A stretch of 64,000 bases of DNA, taken from the NCBI GenBank assembly GCA_913009205.1, contig CAJVYC010000016.1:1-64000 (forward strand), read 5' to 3'. The position numbers and the translations under genes are program-made. The stretch is from an uncultured Fluviicola sp. GTDB taxonomy: Bacteria > Bacteroidota > Bacteroidia > Flavobacteriales_D > Crocinitomicaceae. The notes under the pieces are model-generated. The model saw only the letters and a list, made by a program, of their open reading frames with translations. It had not been told where the DNA came from and ran no database searches. Every line of letters starts with the position of its first letter. Positions within the stretch are counted from its first letter, which is position 1. Below, piece by piece: positions 45,003-53,156 of the stretch.

Positions 45003-45593
45003 AATCGTCTTTAAAGACAGGCCCATCACGAGACTTTCGTCGCTAAACGCCTTTTTCGATGCTGAGACTGTCCATGTCATAAACGTATAAATGAACGCAT
45101 CCGTTATAAAATAGCGAACCGAAAAATACTTCGTCCTGGGAAATCCATAACTATCCCCATCGAAACTCGATCTCAGACAATCTAATTTTCCAACTTTACT
45201 TTTTTCGAACTTTGATTCTGTTGATTGTTTCAAAACACGTTTAAAGGCATTCAAATGTTCTTTAGCAAATGATTCAAGAATAGATTTAGGACTAATATTT
45301 CGAGCTTTCAGGCTTTTAGAATAATGCGCCACCAACTCTTTTTCGATATAAACATGCTTCTCTTTGGAAAGATGACTGTATCCCAAAATGGCCTTATCAC
45401 TTTCTTTTGAAGATAAAGTGAGTTCTTTTAATATCAAGATTTCAAATTCTTCTTCGAATTTTACAGTCTTGTAATCCTTTAAGTTGACCTTCGGGAATTT
45501 TTCATTCTCATCTTTCGGTTTAGAAGAATCGGATGCTTCAGAAGCACAAGACATAGCCAACAATAAAATAAGATAAAATGAGAAACTTTTCAT
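45000..45593 (-). CDS. Putative lipoprotein of unknown function
   Basis: 197 residues with a lipoprotein signal, LLLAMSCASEA, placing lipidated Cys near residue 16. A charged linker (DSSKPKDENEKFPK) follows, then an alpha/beta region with a predicted long helix (SILESFAKEHLNAFKRVLKQ) and a C-terminal strand pair (YFSVRYFITDAFIYTFMTW). It resembles small exported proteins of Bacteroidota, but I know no function. It lies 7 bases after paaD on the same strand, so it could be co-transcribed with the paa genes. No similarity to known Paa proteins is seen. Confidence 0.7.
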   Translation of the reverse strand: MKSFSFYLILLLAMSCASEASDSSKPKDENEKFPKVNLKDYKTVKFEEEFEILILKELTLSSKESDKAILGYSHLSKEKHVYIEKELVAHYSKSLKARNISPKSILESFAKEHLNAFKRVLKQSTESKFEKSKVGKLDCLRSSFDGDSYGFPRTKYFSVRYFITDAFIYTFMTWTVSASKKAFSDESLVMGLSLKTI

Positions 45594-45600
45594 TGTAGAA

Positions 45601-46086
45601 TTACTTCAAGCATTTGAAATAATCATATGGCTCTAAACACGTACTGCATTGATAATGGGCCTTGCAAGCTGTACTTCCAAACTGACTAACGAGTTTGGTG
45701 TCTCTTGAATCACATTTTGGACAAGGGACAATTGTGGGCTCTGCGAACAAAACACTTTTGTCCATTTCATTTTCTGGCGGTGCAATTCCGTATTCTTTCA
45801 GTTTAACCCTTCCTTCTGCAGAAAGCCAATCTGTAGTCCAAGCCGGAGACAATACCAAATCAACCTCTACTTTATCGATCCCTTTTTCTTTCAAAAGTTC
45901 AACAATATCGTCTTCGATTCGCTTCATGGCTGGGCAGCCACTATATGTTGGGGTAATTGTAATCTTAACAGTATCTCCGATAACTTCGACTTTACGCAGA
46001 ACTCCGAGGTCGACAATTGTAAGAACAGGAACTTCCGGATCGAAGACCTCTTCCATGTATTGCCTAATTTGATCAGTTGATACCAT
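45601..46086 (-). CDS. paaD: Phenylacetyl-CoA epoxidase subunit D (maturation factor)
   Basis: 161 residues. N-terminal MIP18/SufT-like domain (DPEVPVLTIVDLGVLR near 15-32, TPTYSGCPAMKRIEDD near 45-60) followed by a C-terminal zinc knuckle with CPKCDSRD and a CKAHYQCSTC cluster. PaaD is thought to help build metal centres of the oxygenase complex rather than be a subunit. It follows paaC after an 84-base gap. Confidence 0.93.
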   Translation of the reverse strand: MVSTDQIRQYMEEVFDPEVPVLTIVDLGVLRKVEVIGDTVKITITPTYSGCPAMKRIEDDIVELLKEKGIDKVEVDLVLSPAWTTDWLSAEGRVKLKEYGIAPPENEMDKSVLFAEPTIVPCPKCDSRDTKLVSQFGSTACKAHYQCSTCLEPYDYFKCLK

Positions 46087-46170
46087 ACAAGTTCACTTTT
46101 GAATACATATGCGTGAGTTTCAATTATTTCACGATAGCTATCAGAACAAAACGCTCGTTTTATCTTTCGC

Positions 46171-46920
46171 TTACCATTCCATTCCTGGATAAGCACGTTG
46201 CATGTATTGCAGTTCCGTTAAGATAAATCCTAAATGCTCAGAATGCTTTCCGTTTCTTCCACCGTGCTGCTCCCAATTATTTGTTGGGATTGTCAAGGTT
46301 GCTTGTTCAAGAACAGAATTAACAGTCGCCATCCACTCTTCTTTCAAACCTTTCATTGAAGGAAGAATTCCATCTGCCAATAAGCTTTCGTCTACTTCGT
46401 CTTCAACAAACATCTCAGCGGTGTATTTCCAAAGCTCATCCAAAGCATCTTGTATTCTTTGATGCGACTCCTCAGTTCCATCGCCCAAGCGGATAATCCA
46501 CTCAGAAGAATGACGCAAGTGATAAATCGTTTCTTTTAATGACTTCGCTGCAATAGCCGAAAGTTGTGCATCTGAAGCGTTTACCAATCTTTCGAAAAGA
46601 GGTTTTCTAAATGCATCGAATAAGAATTGACGCATCATTGTTACCCCAAAATCACCGTTTGGTCGTTCAACCAAAAGTAAATTCTTGTAATCCTTCTGAT
46701 ATCTTAAAAAAGCGATATCATCTTCGGATCTTCCTTTTCCTTCAACTTTTCCAGCGTATTCAAAGATTGATGTAGTCTGACCAATTAAATCCAAAGAAAT
46801 GTTCGTCATGGCGATATCTTCTTCCAGAACCGGGCCGTGCCCGCACCATTCAGACAATCTATGTCCTAAAATCAAACTATCATCTCCTAAACGAATTAGG
46901 TATTCAAATAATGAATTCAT
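46171..46920 (-). CDS. paaC: Phenylacetyl-CoA epoxidase subunit C (structural)
   Basis: 249 residues, a ferritin-like subunit without a diiron site that pairs with PaaA. Seen: LGHRLSEWCGHGPVLEEDIA (~18-37), SLDLIGQTTSIFEYAG (~42), and the helix around KETIYHLRHSSEWIIRLGDG (~125-145). Complete. It lies 17 bases after paaB. Confidence 0.94.
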   Translation of the reverse strand: MNSLFEYLIRLGDDSLILGHRLSEWCGHGPVLEEDIAMTNISLDLIGQTTSIFEYAGKVEGKGRSEDDIAFLRYQKDYKNLLLVERPNGDFGVTMMRQFLFDAFRKPLFERLVNASDAQLSAIAAKSLKETIYHLRHSSEWIIRLGDGTEESHQRIQDALDELWKYTAEMFVEDEVDESLLADGILPSMKGLKEEWMATVNSVLEQATLTIPTNNWEQHGGRNGKHSEHLGFILTELQYMQRAYPGMEW

Positions 46921-46937
46921 ACTAATTAGCGCAATTA

Positions 46938-47225
46938 TTACATGTGTTCAATTCCATCCGGTACATCGTAAAATGTTGGATGACGGTAAACCTTGCTATT
47001 AGCAGGGTCGTATAACGAATCAGCATTGTCTGGACTCGATGCAAAAACATTCGATGATTCTATAACCCAAATACTAATTCCTTCCGAACGTCGCGTGTAA
47101 ACATCTCTAGCGTTTTCAATCGCCATTACTTCATCAGAAGCTCTTAGACTTCCAACGTGCTTGTGACTTAACCCTTGTTTACTTCTGATAAAAACCTCCC
47201 AAAGAGGCCATTCTTTATTCGCCAT
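46938..47225 (-). CDS. paaB: Phenylacetyl-CoA epoxidase subunit B
   Basis: Start taken at ATG 47225 (95 aa, the usual size): MANKEWPLWEVFIRSKQGLS is the canonical start, while codons upstream to 47285 overlap paaA in another frame. Seen: HVGSLRASDEVMAIENARDVYTRR in two blocks (~22-47) and the SIWVIESSNVFAS segment (~52). PaaB links two PaaAC dimers. Confidence 0.94.
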   Translation of the reverse strand: MANKEWPLWEVFIRSKQGLSHKHVGSLRASDEVMAIENARDVYTRRSEGISIWVIESSNVFASSPDNADSLYDPANSKVYRHPTFYDVPDGIEHM

Positions 47226-47235
47226 AATATATTTC

Positions 47236-48195
47236 TTATGATGCTCTTCTAAGTTTTCTCGCTTTTCTTTTTTCCGCGTGTGCATTCGCCGCTTCTCTTA
47301 CCCAAGCACCGTTTTCTTTCGCTTTTCTACGCGTATCAATTCTATCTTTATTGCAAGGCCCGTTTCCTTTGACAACATTCCAGAATTCATCCCAGTCAAT
47401 TTCTCCGTAATCGTAGCCTCCTTTTTCTTCGTTCCATTTCAAATCTGCATCTGGAATAGTAAGTCCTATCGCTTCTGCTTGAGGAACCGTGATATCAACC
47501 ATCATCTGACGCAATTCATCATTTGAGTGGCGTTTGATTCTCCAGTCCATTGACTGTTTCGTATGTTTAGAATCCTCATCTGGAGGTCCGAACATCATCA
47601 ATGAAGGCCACCAAAAACGATTCAACGCATCTTGAGCCATTTCCTTTTGTTCAACCGATCCAGCCGCCAAAGCCATCATTATTTCATACCCTTGACGCTG
47701 ATGAAATGATTCCTCTTTACATACTTTAACCATCGCCCTTGCATAAGGCCCATAAGAACATCTGCACAATGGAACTTGATTCATTATTGCCGCTCCATCA
47801 ACAAGCCATCCAACTGCTCCCATGTCCGCCCAAGTTAACGTTGGGTAATTGAAAATAGATGAATATTTGGCTTTTCCAGAATGTAAATCATCAATACAAT
47901 CCTCTCTATCAGCACCTAATGTTTCAGTCGCACTATATAAATACAATCCATGTCCTGCCTCATCTTGTACCTTTGCAAGAAGCACCGCTTTTCTTCTAAG
48001 ATTTGGAGCGCGTGTAATCCAGTTTCCTTCAGGCAACATTCCAACAACTTCAGAATGCGCATGCTGTGAAATCTGTCGGATCAATGTCTTTCGATAGTTG
48101 TCAGGCATCCAATCCTTTGGCTCTATCTTTATGTCTTGATCTATTTTTTCTTGAAATTTTCTTTCAAGCTCCGAAATATCTTGTTCTTTCTTCAT
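47236..48195 (-). CDS. paaA: Phenylacetyl-CoA epoxidase subunit A (catalytic)
   Basis: 319 residues, the diiron oxygenase that turns phenylacetyl-CoA into its 1,2-epoxide. Seen: the metal-site helices with [16 protein letters not shown] near 52, [17 protein letters not shown] (~75-91; ExxH ligands) and [15 protein letters not shown] (~160-174; second ExxH). The Lys- and Arg-rich end is typical. It heads the paaABCD run and is divergent from paaE. A -7 box TATATTTG sits at 48213-48220. Confidence 0.96.
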   Translation of the reverse strand: MKKEQDISELERKFQEKIDQDIKIEPKDWMPDNYRKTLIRQISQHAHSEVVGMLPEGNWITRAPNLRRKAVLLAKVQDEAGHGLYLYSATETLGADREDCIDDLHSGKAKYSSIFNYPTLTWADMGAVGWLVDGAAIMNQVPLCRCSYGPYARAMVKVCKEESFHQRQGYEIMMALAAGSVEQKEMAQDALNRFWWPSLMMFGPPDEDSKHTKQSMDWRIKRHSNDELRQMMVDITVPQAEAIGLTIPDADLKWNEEKGGYDYGEIDWDEFWNVVKGNGPCNKDRIDTRRKAKENGAWVREAANAHAEKRKARKLRRAS

Positions 48196-48212
48196 ACTTA
48201 ATAATTCTAAAA

Positions 48213-48220
48213 CAAATATA
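48213..48220 (-). promoter_or_regulatory. -7 element of the paaABCD operon
   Basis: TATATTTG on the minus strand, a full TAnnTTTG match, 17 bases upstream of the paaA ATG. Confidence 0.5.
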
Positions 48221-48297
48221 CGGAATCACCATGACATTTTCACTTGAACAAAACAGGTTTCAAGTAAAAAACCAAAGGTTAGAAAAAGAAAAATGAG

Positions 48298-48305
48298 TAC
48301 CTTTG
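48298..48305 (+). promoter_or_regulatory. -7 element of the paaE operon
   Basis: TACCTTTG, a full TAnnTTTG match, 22 bases upstream of the first paaE ATG. The two divergent paa promoters lie in 132 bases, so a shared regulator is possible. Confidence 0.5.
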
Positions 48306-48327
48306 CCAAAAGATTCATTTCAATAAT

Positions 48328-49395
48328 ATGAAACCAGCTTTTCATTCTTTAGTTGTCAACGATATAATTAACGAGACCGAAGATACTGTCTCAATTGCAT
48401 TTGATGTTCCTTCTGAACTGAGCGATAATTATAAATTCAAATCGGGACAATACTTGACGCTCCGAAAAGATATAAATAATGAAGATACACGACGATCATA
48501 CTCACTTTGTTCATCTCCTTTTGAAAACGAATTGCGCGTTGCAGTCAAACAAGTTCCTAATGGTAAGTTCAGTACGTATGCGAACAACGACTTAAAAGTT
48601 GGGATGTCTGTAGACGTAATGACGCCCTCTGGAAATTTTGCATTGACAACAGATTCAAATAACAGTAAAAGCTACGTTCTTTTCGCAGCAGGTAGTGGAG
48701 TAACACCTATTTTCTCAATTGCTAAATCCGCTTTACACGAAGAGCCAAACAGCGATGTAACATTGTTTTATGGAAACAAAGGATTCGCATCAATCATTTT
48801 CAGAGAAGAAATTGAGGCCTTGAAAAATCAATACATGAATCGATTGAGAGTTGTACATGTATTGTCGAGAGAAAGCCTTGGAAATCCTTTGCAAAAAGGA
48901 AGAATTGACAAGGAAAAAGCTGATGAATTATTTGACGGTTTATTAAAAGGAGTCGATATTGAAGGTGTTTACGTTTGTGGACCAGAACAAATGATTCATG
49001 CTGTAAAAAACAGTATGACAGAAAAAGGAGTTGATGCATCGAAAATTCATTTCGAATTATTTACAACGCCTTCCTCAGAAAAGAAAATCGAATTTCCCAC
49101 AAATGCACCTAAAATTGATGCGAACGTTATCGTTGTAATCGATGATGAGGAAATTGAATTAAATCTTTCTTCTGGAGGTATGAATATTCTTGATGCTGCA
49201 CAAGCGGCGGGCGGAGATGTGCCTTATGCATGTAAAGGTGGCGTTTGCTGCACATGTAAAGCAAAAATTATAGAAGGGACGGCAATAATGGATGTTAACT
49301 ATTCTCTTGAACCGGACGAGGTTGCAGAGGGTTTCATTCTAACGTGCCAAGCGCACCCCACTAGTGATAAATTAATAATTTCATTTGACGAATAA
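48328..49395 (+). CDS. paaE: Phenylacetyl-CoA epoxidase reductase PaaE, copy 1
   Basis: 355 residues. A ferredoxin-NADP reductase-type FAD domain (RRSYSLCSSPFENE near 54), an NAD(P)H domain (AAGSGVTPIFSIA near 114, CGPEQMIHAV near 215) and a C-terminal 2Fe-2S domain (ACKGGVCCTCKAK near 295 and ILTCQAHP near 335). It passes electrons from NADPH to PaaA. A second, similar gene follows after 2 bases; this copy keeps all motifs, so either can be the true partner of PaaABCD. Confidence 0.94.
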   Translation: MKPAFHSLVVNDIINETEDTVSIAFDVPSELSDNYKFKSGQYLTLRKDINNEDTRRSYSLCSSPFENELRVAVKQVPNGKFSTYANNDLKVGMSVDVMTPSGNFALTTDSNNSKSYVLFAAGSGVTPIFSIAKSALHEEPNSDVTLFYGNKGFASIIFREEIEALKNQYMNRLRVVHVLSRESLGNPLQKGRIDKEKADELFDGLLKGVDIEGVYVCGPEQMIHAVKNSMTEKGVDASKIHFELFTTPSSEKKIEFPTNAPKIDANVIVVIDDEEIELNLSSGGMNILDAAQAAGGDVPYACKGGVCCTCKAKIIEGTAIMDVNYSLEPDEVAEGFILTCQAHPTSDKLIISFDE

Positions 49396-49397
49396 GT

Positions 49398-50477
49398 ATG
49401 GCATTGTTTAAAAAGTTATTTAGTAAATCAGATTCGAATAAAGCTCCACGCGGTTTTCATTCAATCGCAATAAAGGCAGTTACGAAAGTTGCTCCCGACA
49501 CAGTGAAAATAGAATTAGAGATCCCAAGTAATTTGACTTCGGCATTTTCTTATGTTCCTGGTCAATACATAAATTTTGCAATTACTATTAATGGTAAAGA
49601 GCACAGAAGATCGTATTCAATTTGCAGTGGAAAAGGCGAACCTTTGGCTGTTGCAGTAAAGAAAGTTCAAAACGGAACGGTTTCAGTTTGGTTCAATGAA
49701 GTTGCTGCGGCAGAAACTACAGTATTAGTTTCAGTTCCAGAAGGTGGTTTTGTTCGCCCTAGTTCTGCAAACAAAGTTGTTGCAATTGCTGCGGGAAGCG
49801 GCATCACACCAATCATGTCTATTGCAAAGGACATTGAAACCAAAGGTGCTAAAATGCAATTGCTTTACGGAAGTAAAACGGAGGAATCTGTAATTTTCAA
49901 AAGTGATCTTGATGCATTACAAAATACTTCTACAACTTATTATTTAAGTCAAGAAAGCAAAGATGGATTTGAAAAGGGAAGAATCGACAAAGCATCTTTT
50001 ACGGCATTGATCAAATCCAATTTGGATATTCTTAAGTCGGATGCATTTTTAATGTGTGGGCCTGAGCAATTAATTAAAGATGCTGCAGATACTTTGAAAG
50101 AGTTCGGTGTTTCTGATGATAAAGTGCACTACGAACTCTTTACAGATCCGGTTTTGATGAAGTCGGAAATAAAACCAGAAAACGCTTCCTTTGACGGGAC
50201 ATCAAATGTCACTATTATTATTGATGGAGATGAGACAACATTTGAAATGTCACCCAATCAAAACGTTTTAGATTCTGCAATTAAGAATGGAGTTGATGCT
50301 CCTTACTCATGTAAAGGTGGTGTTTGCAGCACATGCAAAGCGAAAGTAATTGAGGGTAAAGTTTCAATGAAATTGAATTACTCATTGACGGATTCTGAAA
50401 CTGAAGAAGGTTTTATTTTGACGTGTCAATCGCACGCATCTAGTGAATCATTAATAGTGAATTACGATGAAGCCTAA
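49398..50477 (+). CDS. PaaE-like reductase, copy 2
   Basis: 359 residues, same architecture as copy 1: RRSYSICSGKGEP near 70, AAGSGITPIMSIAKD near 128, CGPEQLIKDA near 228, and the 2Fe-2S motif SCKGGVCSTCKAK near 300 with ILTCQSHA near 340. The N-terminal ~15 residues are different (LFKKLFSKSDSNKAPRG). All flavin, nucleotide and Fe-S residues are kept, so it is not a decayed duplicate. It may serve another oxygenase or a second electron acceptor; this is unknown. It overlaps the SDR gene by 11 bases. Confidence 0.85.
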   Translation: MALFKKLFSKSDSNKAPRGFHSIAIKAVTKVAPDTVKIELEIPSNLTSAFSYVPGQYINFAITINGKEHRRSYSICSGKGEPLAVAVKKVQNGTVSVWFNEVAAAETTVLVSVPEGGFVRPSSANKVVAIAAGSGITPIMSIAKDIETKGAKMQLLYGSKTEESVIFKSDLDALQNTSTTYYLSQESKDGFEKGRIDKASFTALIKSNLDILKSDAFLMCGPEQLIKDAADTLKEFGVSDDKVHYELFTDPVLMKSEIKPENASFDGTSNVTIIIDGDETTFEMSPNQNVLDSAIKNGVDAPYSCKGGVCSTCKAKVIEGKVSMKLNYSLTDSETEEGFILTCQSHASSESLIVNYDEA

Positions 50478-51156
50478 AACAATTGTCGTTGCAGGCGCCA
50501 GCCGAGGAATTGGAAAGGCGATGGTGGATTTATTCGCTTCGGATACCAACAATAAGATTTTAGCATTGTCTAGAAATGTCGATAAAATGAACGCCGCATT
50601 TTCTAAGTATGATAACGTTAAATGCCACGCACTCGACTTGAACACAAAAGATGTTCGTTCAAAATGTTCCGCAATCTTTGCTGAATTAGATTCAATTGAC
50701 ATCTTGATCAACAACGCTGGACTTCTTGTAAATAAGCCCTTCACAGAATTAACCCGAGAGGATTTCGATGACTGTTATAGTGTGAATGTTATTTCCGTAA
50801 TGGAAACTGTTCAAGCGGCTCTTGGCAAAATGAACTCCGGTCACATTGTGAACATTAGCTCTGTTGGAGGATTTCAAGGAAGTGTTAAATTCTCGGGGCT
50901 GACAGCCTACTCCACTTCAAAAGCGGCGCTGTGTAGTTTTACCGAATTGTTCGCAGAGGAATACAAAGACAGCAAAATAAAAATGAATTGCTTAGCGCTT
51001 GGTGCGGCTCAAACAGAAATGTTAGAAGAAGCTTTCCCTGGCTATCAAGCACCTGTTTCTGCTGAAAAAATGGCGGAATACATTGTTGACTTTTCACTAA
51101 ATGCAGACCAATGGATGAACGGAAAAATTATTCCAGTTTCATTGAGTACACCATAA
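50467..51156 (+). CDS. Short-chain dehydrogenase/reductase
   Basis: 229 residues of the classical SDR fold. Seen: the NAD(P) loop AGASRGIGKAM (~9), NNAGLLVN (~80), the catalytic Ser in NISSVGGF (~135) and the YSTSK Tyr/Lys pair (~152). The C-terminal segment is normal. It overlaps the second paaE-like gene by 11 bases, so it is co-translated with it and might act on an oxygenase product; the substrate is unknown. Confidence 0.9.
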   Translation: MKPKTIVVAGASRGIGKAMVDLFASDTNNKILALSRNVDKMNAAFSKYDNVKCHALDLNTKDVRSKCSAIFAELDSIDILINNAGLLVNKPFTELTREDFDDCYSVNVISVMETVQAALGKMNSGHIVNISSVGGFQGSVKFSGLTAYSTSKAALCSFTELFAEEYKDSKIKMNCLALGAAQTEMLEEAFPGYQAPVSAEKMAEYIVDFSLNADQWMNGKIIPVSLSTP

Positions 51157-51299
51157 ATCGACTTCTCATTTCATTTCGCGGCTGACTTCTTGACTGTTCG
51201 ATCCCTAGATTATTCGAAAAGGTGAACTGATCGAGAAATCTAATCTATAAAAGTGTTACTTTTCCGAATTAGAACATTATCCTGGCAAAATCGAATTCA

Positions 51300-51866
51300 T
51301 TGGCTCGAAAGAAAAAAATTAGCGAATTAAACGAATCTGAGATAATTGCTCTTGCGAAAAAGAAGAGTAAGTATTTCGGCGTTTTGTACGATCGCTACTT
51401 CGACCAAATATTTCGTTTCGTGTTTAAACGTCTAGGTGGAAATGAGGATGTTGCAGGTGATTTAACCCAGCAAACTTTTATCAAAGCGATGGCGAATTTG
51501 GAGAAATACGAAGACCGTGGATTTCCCTTTAGCAGTTGGCTCTACCGAATCGCTCAGAACGAAGTTGCAATGTTTTTCAGGCAAGAGAAAAAGAACATTT
51601 CCGTTTCGATTGATGAAAACCGACTTCAAGATATGGCAGGAGAAGCAAATCTATCCAGTCAAATGTCGATTGAGCAGCAAGAAATGCTCGTTGAATGCGT
51701 CAATGGATTAAAGCCAGAACAACAAGACTTGATTGAATTACGCTTTTTTCAAGCCATGAGTTTTAAAGAAATCGCTGAAATTTACGATATTACAGAAGCT
51801 AATGCTAAAATGAGAATCTATAGAATATTAGAGAAATTAGGTAAAATGTGGAAAGAGAATAAATGA
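51300..51866 (+). CDS. Sigma-70 family RNA polymerase sigma factor (ECF type)
   Basis: 188 residues, TTG start. Region 2 (~20-85; RYFDQIFRFVFKRLGGNED, FSSWLYRIAQNEVAMFFR) and region 4 (~130-180; LKPEQQDLIELRFFQAMSFK, then the helix-turn-helix EIAEIYDITEANAKMRIYRI) are present; there is no region 1 or 3. It overlaps the next small gene by 4 bases (ATGA). Just downstream lie PorP/SprF and PorE-like genes, so it might control outer-membrane/T9SS genes. This is inferred from neighbourhood; a sigma factor (SigP) does control por genes in Porphyromonas. Confidence 0.9.
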   Translation: MARKKKISELNESEIIALAKKKSKYFGVLYDRYFDQIFRFVFKRLGGNEDVAGDLTQQTFIKAMANLEKYEDRGFPFSSWLYRIAQNEVAMFFRQEKKNISVSIDENRLQDMAGEANLSSQMSIEQQEMLVECVNGLKPEQQDLIELRFFQAMSFKEIAEIYDITEANAKMRIYRILEKLGKMWKENK

Positions 51867-52072
51867 GAAAGTTCACTTTAAATAAAGACCCAAAGAAGCT
51901 ATCGCCAACTGACGAGCAAATCAAGCGCCAGAAGGACTTTACACGCCTACACCACAGCTACGAAAAGGTAGTTAAAAGAGGCAAACGTCCACTCTATCGC
52001 GATCCCAAGCTTTTCCTTTTATTGTTCGTTATCGGATTGGTAATATTCCTTATGTATTTAGAATCGAAGTAA
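51863..52072 (+). CDS. Small membrane protein coupled to the sigma factor
   Basis: 69 residues: a basic N-terminal part (~1-48; KKLSPTDEQIKRQKDFTRLH, YEKVVKRGKRPLYR) and one C-terminal helix (LFLLLFVIGLVIFLMYL). Its ATG overlaps the sigma factor stop. The position directly behind a sigma gene fits an anti-sigma-like or membrane tether, although it is far shorter than known anti-sigma factors and shows no known motif. The role is inference. Confidence 0.7.
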   Translation: MRKFTLNKDPKKLSPTDEQIKRQKDFTRLHHSYEKVVKRGKRPLYRDPKLFLLLFVIGLVIFLMYLESK

Positions 52073-52124
52073 CTAGTTGCGCTAACATTCCTTTTTTCGT
52101 ATCTTCATCATTCAATTTTGACCA

Positions 52125-53156
52125 TTGAAGAAAGTCTACTATCTATTATCCTTGCTAATTCTGCCCTTCCTTTCGGGAGCACAAGACATTCATTGGTCTC
52201 AATTCAACGACAATCCACTTTTTCAAAATCCTGGTAATGCTGGTAATTTTAACGGTGATGTTCGGTTCGTTGGTAACTACAGAGATCAATGGAGAAGGGT
52301 GACTGTTCCGTTTAGTACAATCAATGCAACAGTCGACGCTAAATTGCTAAAGCACAAAGCACTCTCAGGTGGATTAATGTTATTTCATGACGCAGTTGGA
52401 GATGGTAAATTTAGAACAACTGAAGTCCAAGCGAACATTTCATACCTACTAAAATTATCTTCTGATTCAGTGCATACATTGAGATCAGGAATCAATCTCG
52501 GGATGAATCACCGCCAACTGGTGTTCAATAATTTTTACTTCGATAATCAATACGATGGAATTCAATTTAACCCTGGACTTCCAACGGGTGAATTCCTTAC
52601 CTCTGATAAAAAGACAAATTTTTCAATTGGAGTTGGAGCCGTATATCGATACCATAGAGACAAGCGATTCAATTTTAGCGCTGGCGTTGGTTTATTCAAT
52701 TTAAATAAGCCGAATCAAGGGTTCTACAATGATGTTATCAGACGTGATATCCGCGTAAATATATTTGGAGAAGGATTGTTCAAAGTACATTTTGACTGGG
52801 ACATTCTTCCTACAATTAGCTTGTCTGTTCAAGGAAAAAAGGGCGAAGGAGCGAAAGGCATTGGGTTGTATCGAGAAAACATTATTGGAGCTAGAGCCAA
52901 GTATACATTAGTAAATAGATTAGGAGAATACCGAGCTTTATACGGTGGGCTTTTCTACAGAAATAGAGATGCGGCATATATTTCAGTCGGAATGGACTAT
53001 CAATCTCTTTTTGTTGGAATTAGTTACGACATAAACTTTTCAAAATTAGTTCCAGCAAGTAATGCGAGAGGAGGAATAGAATTTGCAGTTCGGTATATTT
53101 TGAATCGATTTAAACCTAAAAAAATCATCCATCGAATATGTCCAGATTATATCTAG
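52125..53156 (+). CDS. PorP/SprF family T9SS outer-membrane protein
   Basis: 343 residues from a TTG start with a signal peptide (MKKVYYLLSLLILPFLSGAQ). PorP/SprF proteins are outer-membrane beta-barrels that, in T9SS organisms, serve gliding or secretion by binding the type B sorting domain of cargo. Seen: DIHWSQFNDNPLFQNPGNAG (~21-40), the classic first strand, then YKLVRYHRDKRFNFSAGVG-type strands and a C-terminal barrel end (GGIEFAVRYILNRF). The window holds several type B cargo proteins that such a barrel could serve. It overlaps the next gene by 19 bases. Confidence 0.9.
   Translation: MKKVYYLLSLLILPFLSGAQDIHWSQFNDNPLFQNPGNAGNFNGDVRFVGNYRDQWRRVTVPFSTINATVDAKLLKHKALSGGLMLFHDAVGDGKFRTTEVQANISYLLKLSSDSVHTLRSGINLGMNHRQLVFNNFYFDNQYDGIQFNPGLPTGEFLTSDKKTNFSIGVGAVYRYHRDKRFNFSAGVGLFNLNKPNQGFYNDVIRRDIRVNIFGEGLFKVHFDWDILPTISLSVQGKKGEGAKGIGLYRENIIGARAKYTLVNRLGEYRALYGGLFYRNRDAAYISVGMDYQSLFVGISYDINFSKLVPASNARGGIEFAVRYILNRFKPKKIIHRICPDYI

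Noticed and set aside
47226-47285. Longer start for paaB
   Set aside because: The upstream codons overlap paaA and encode a charged stretch not found in PaaB.
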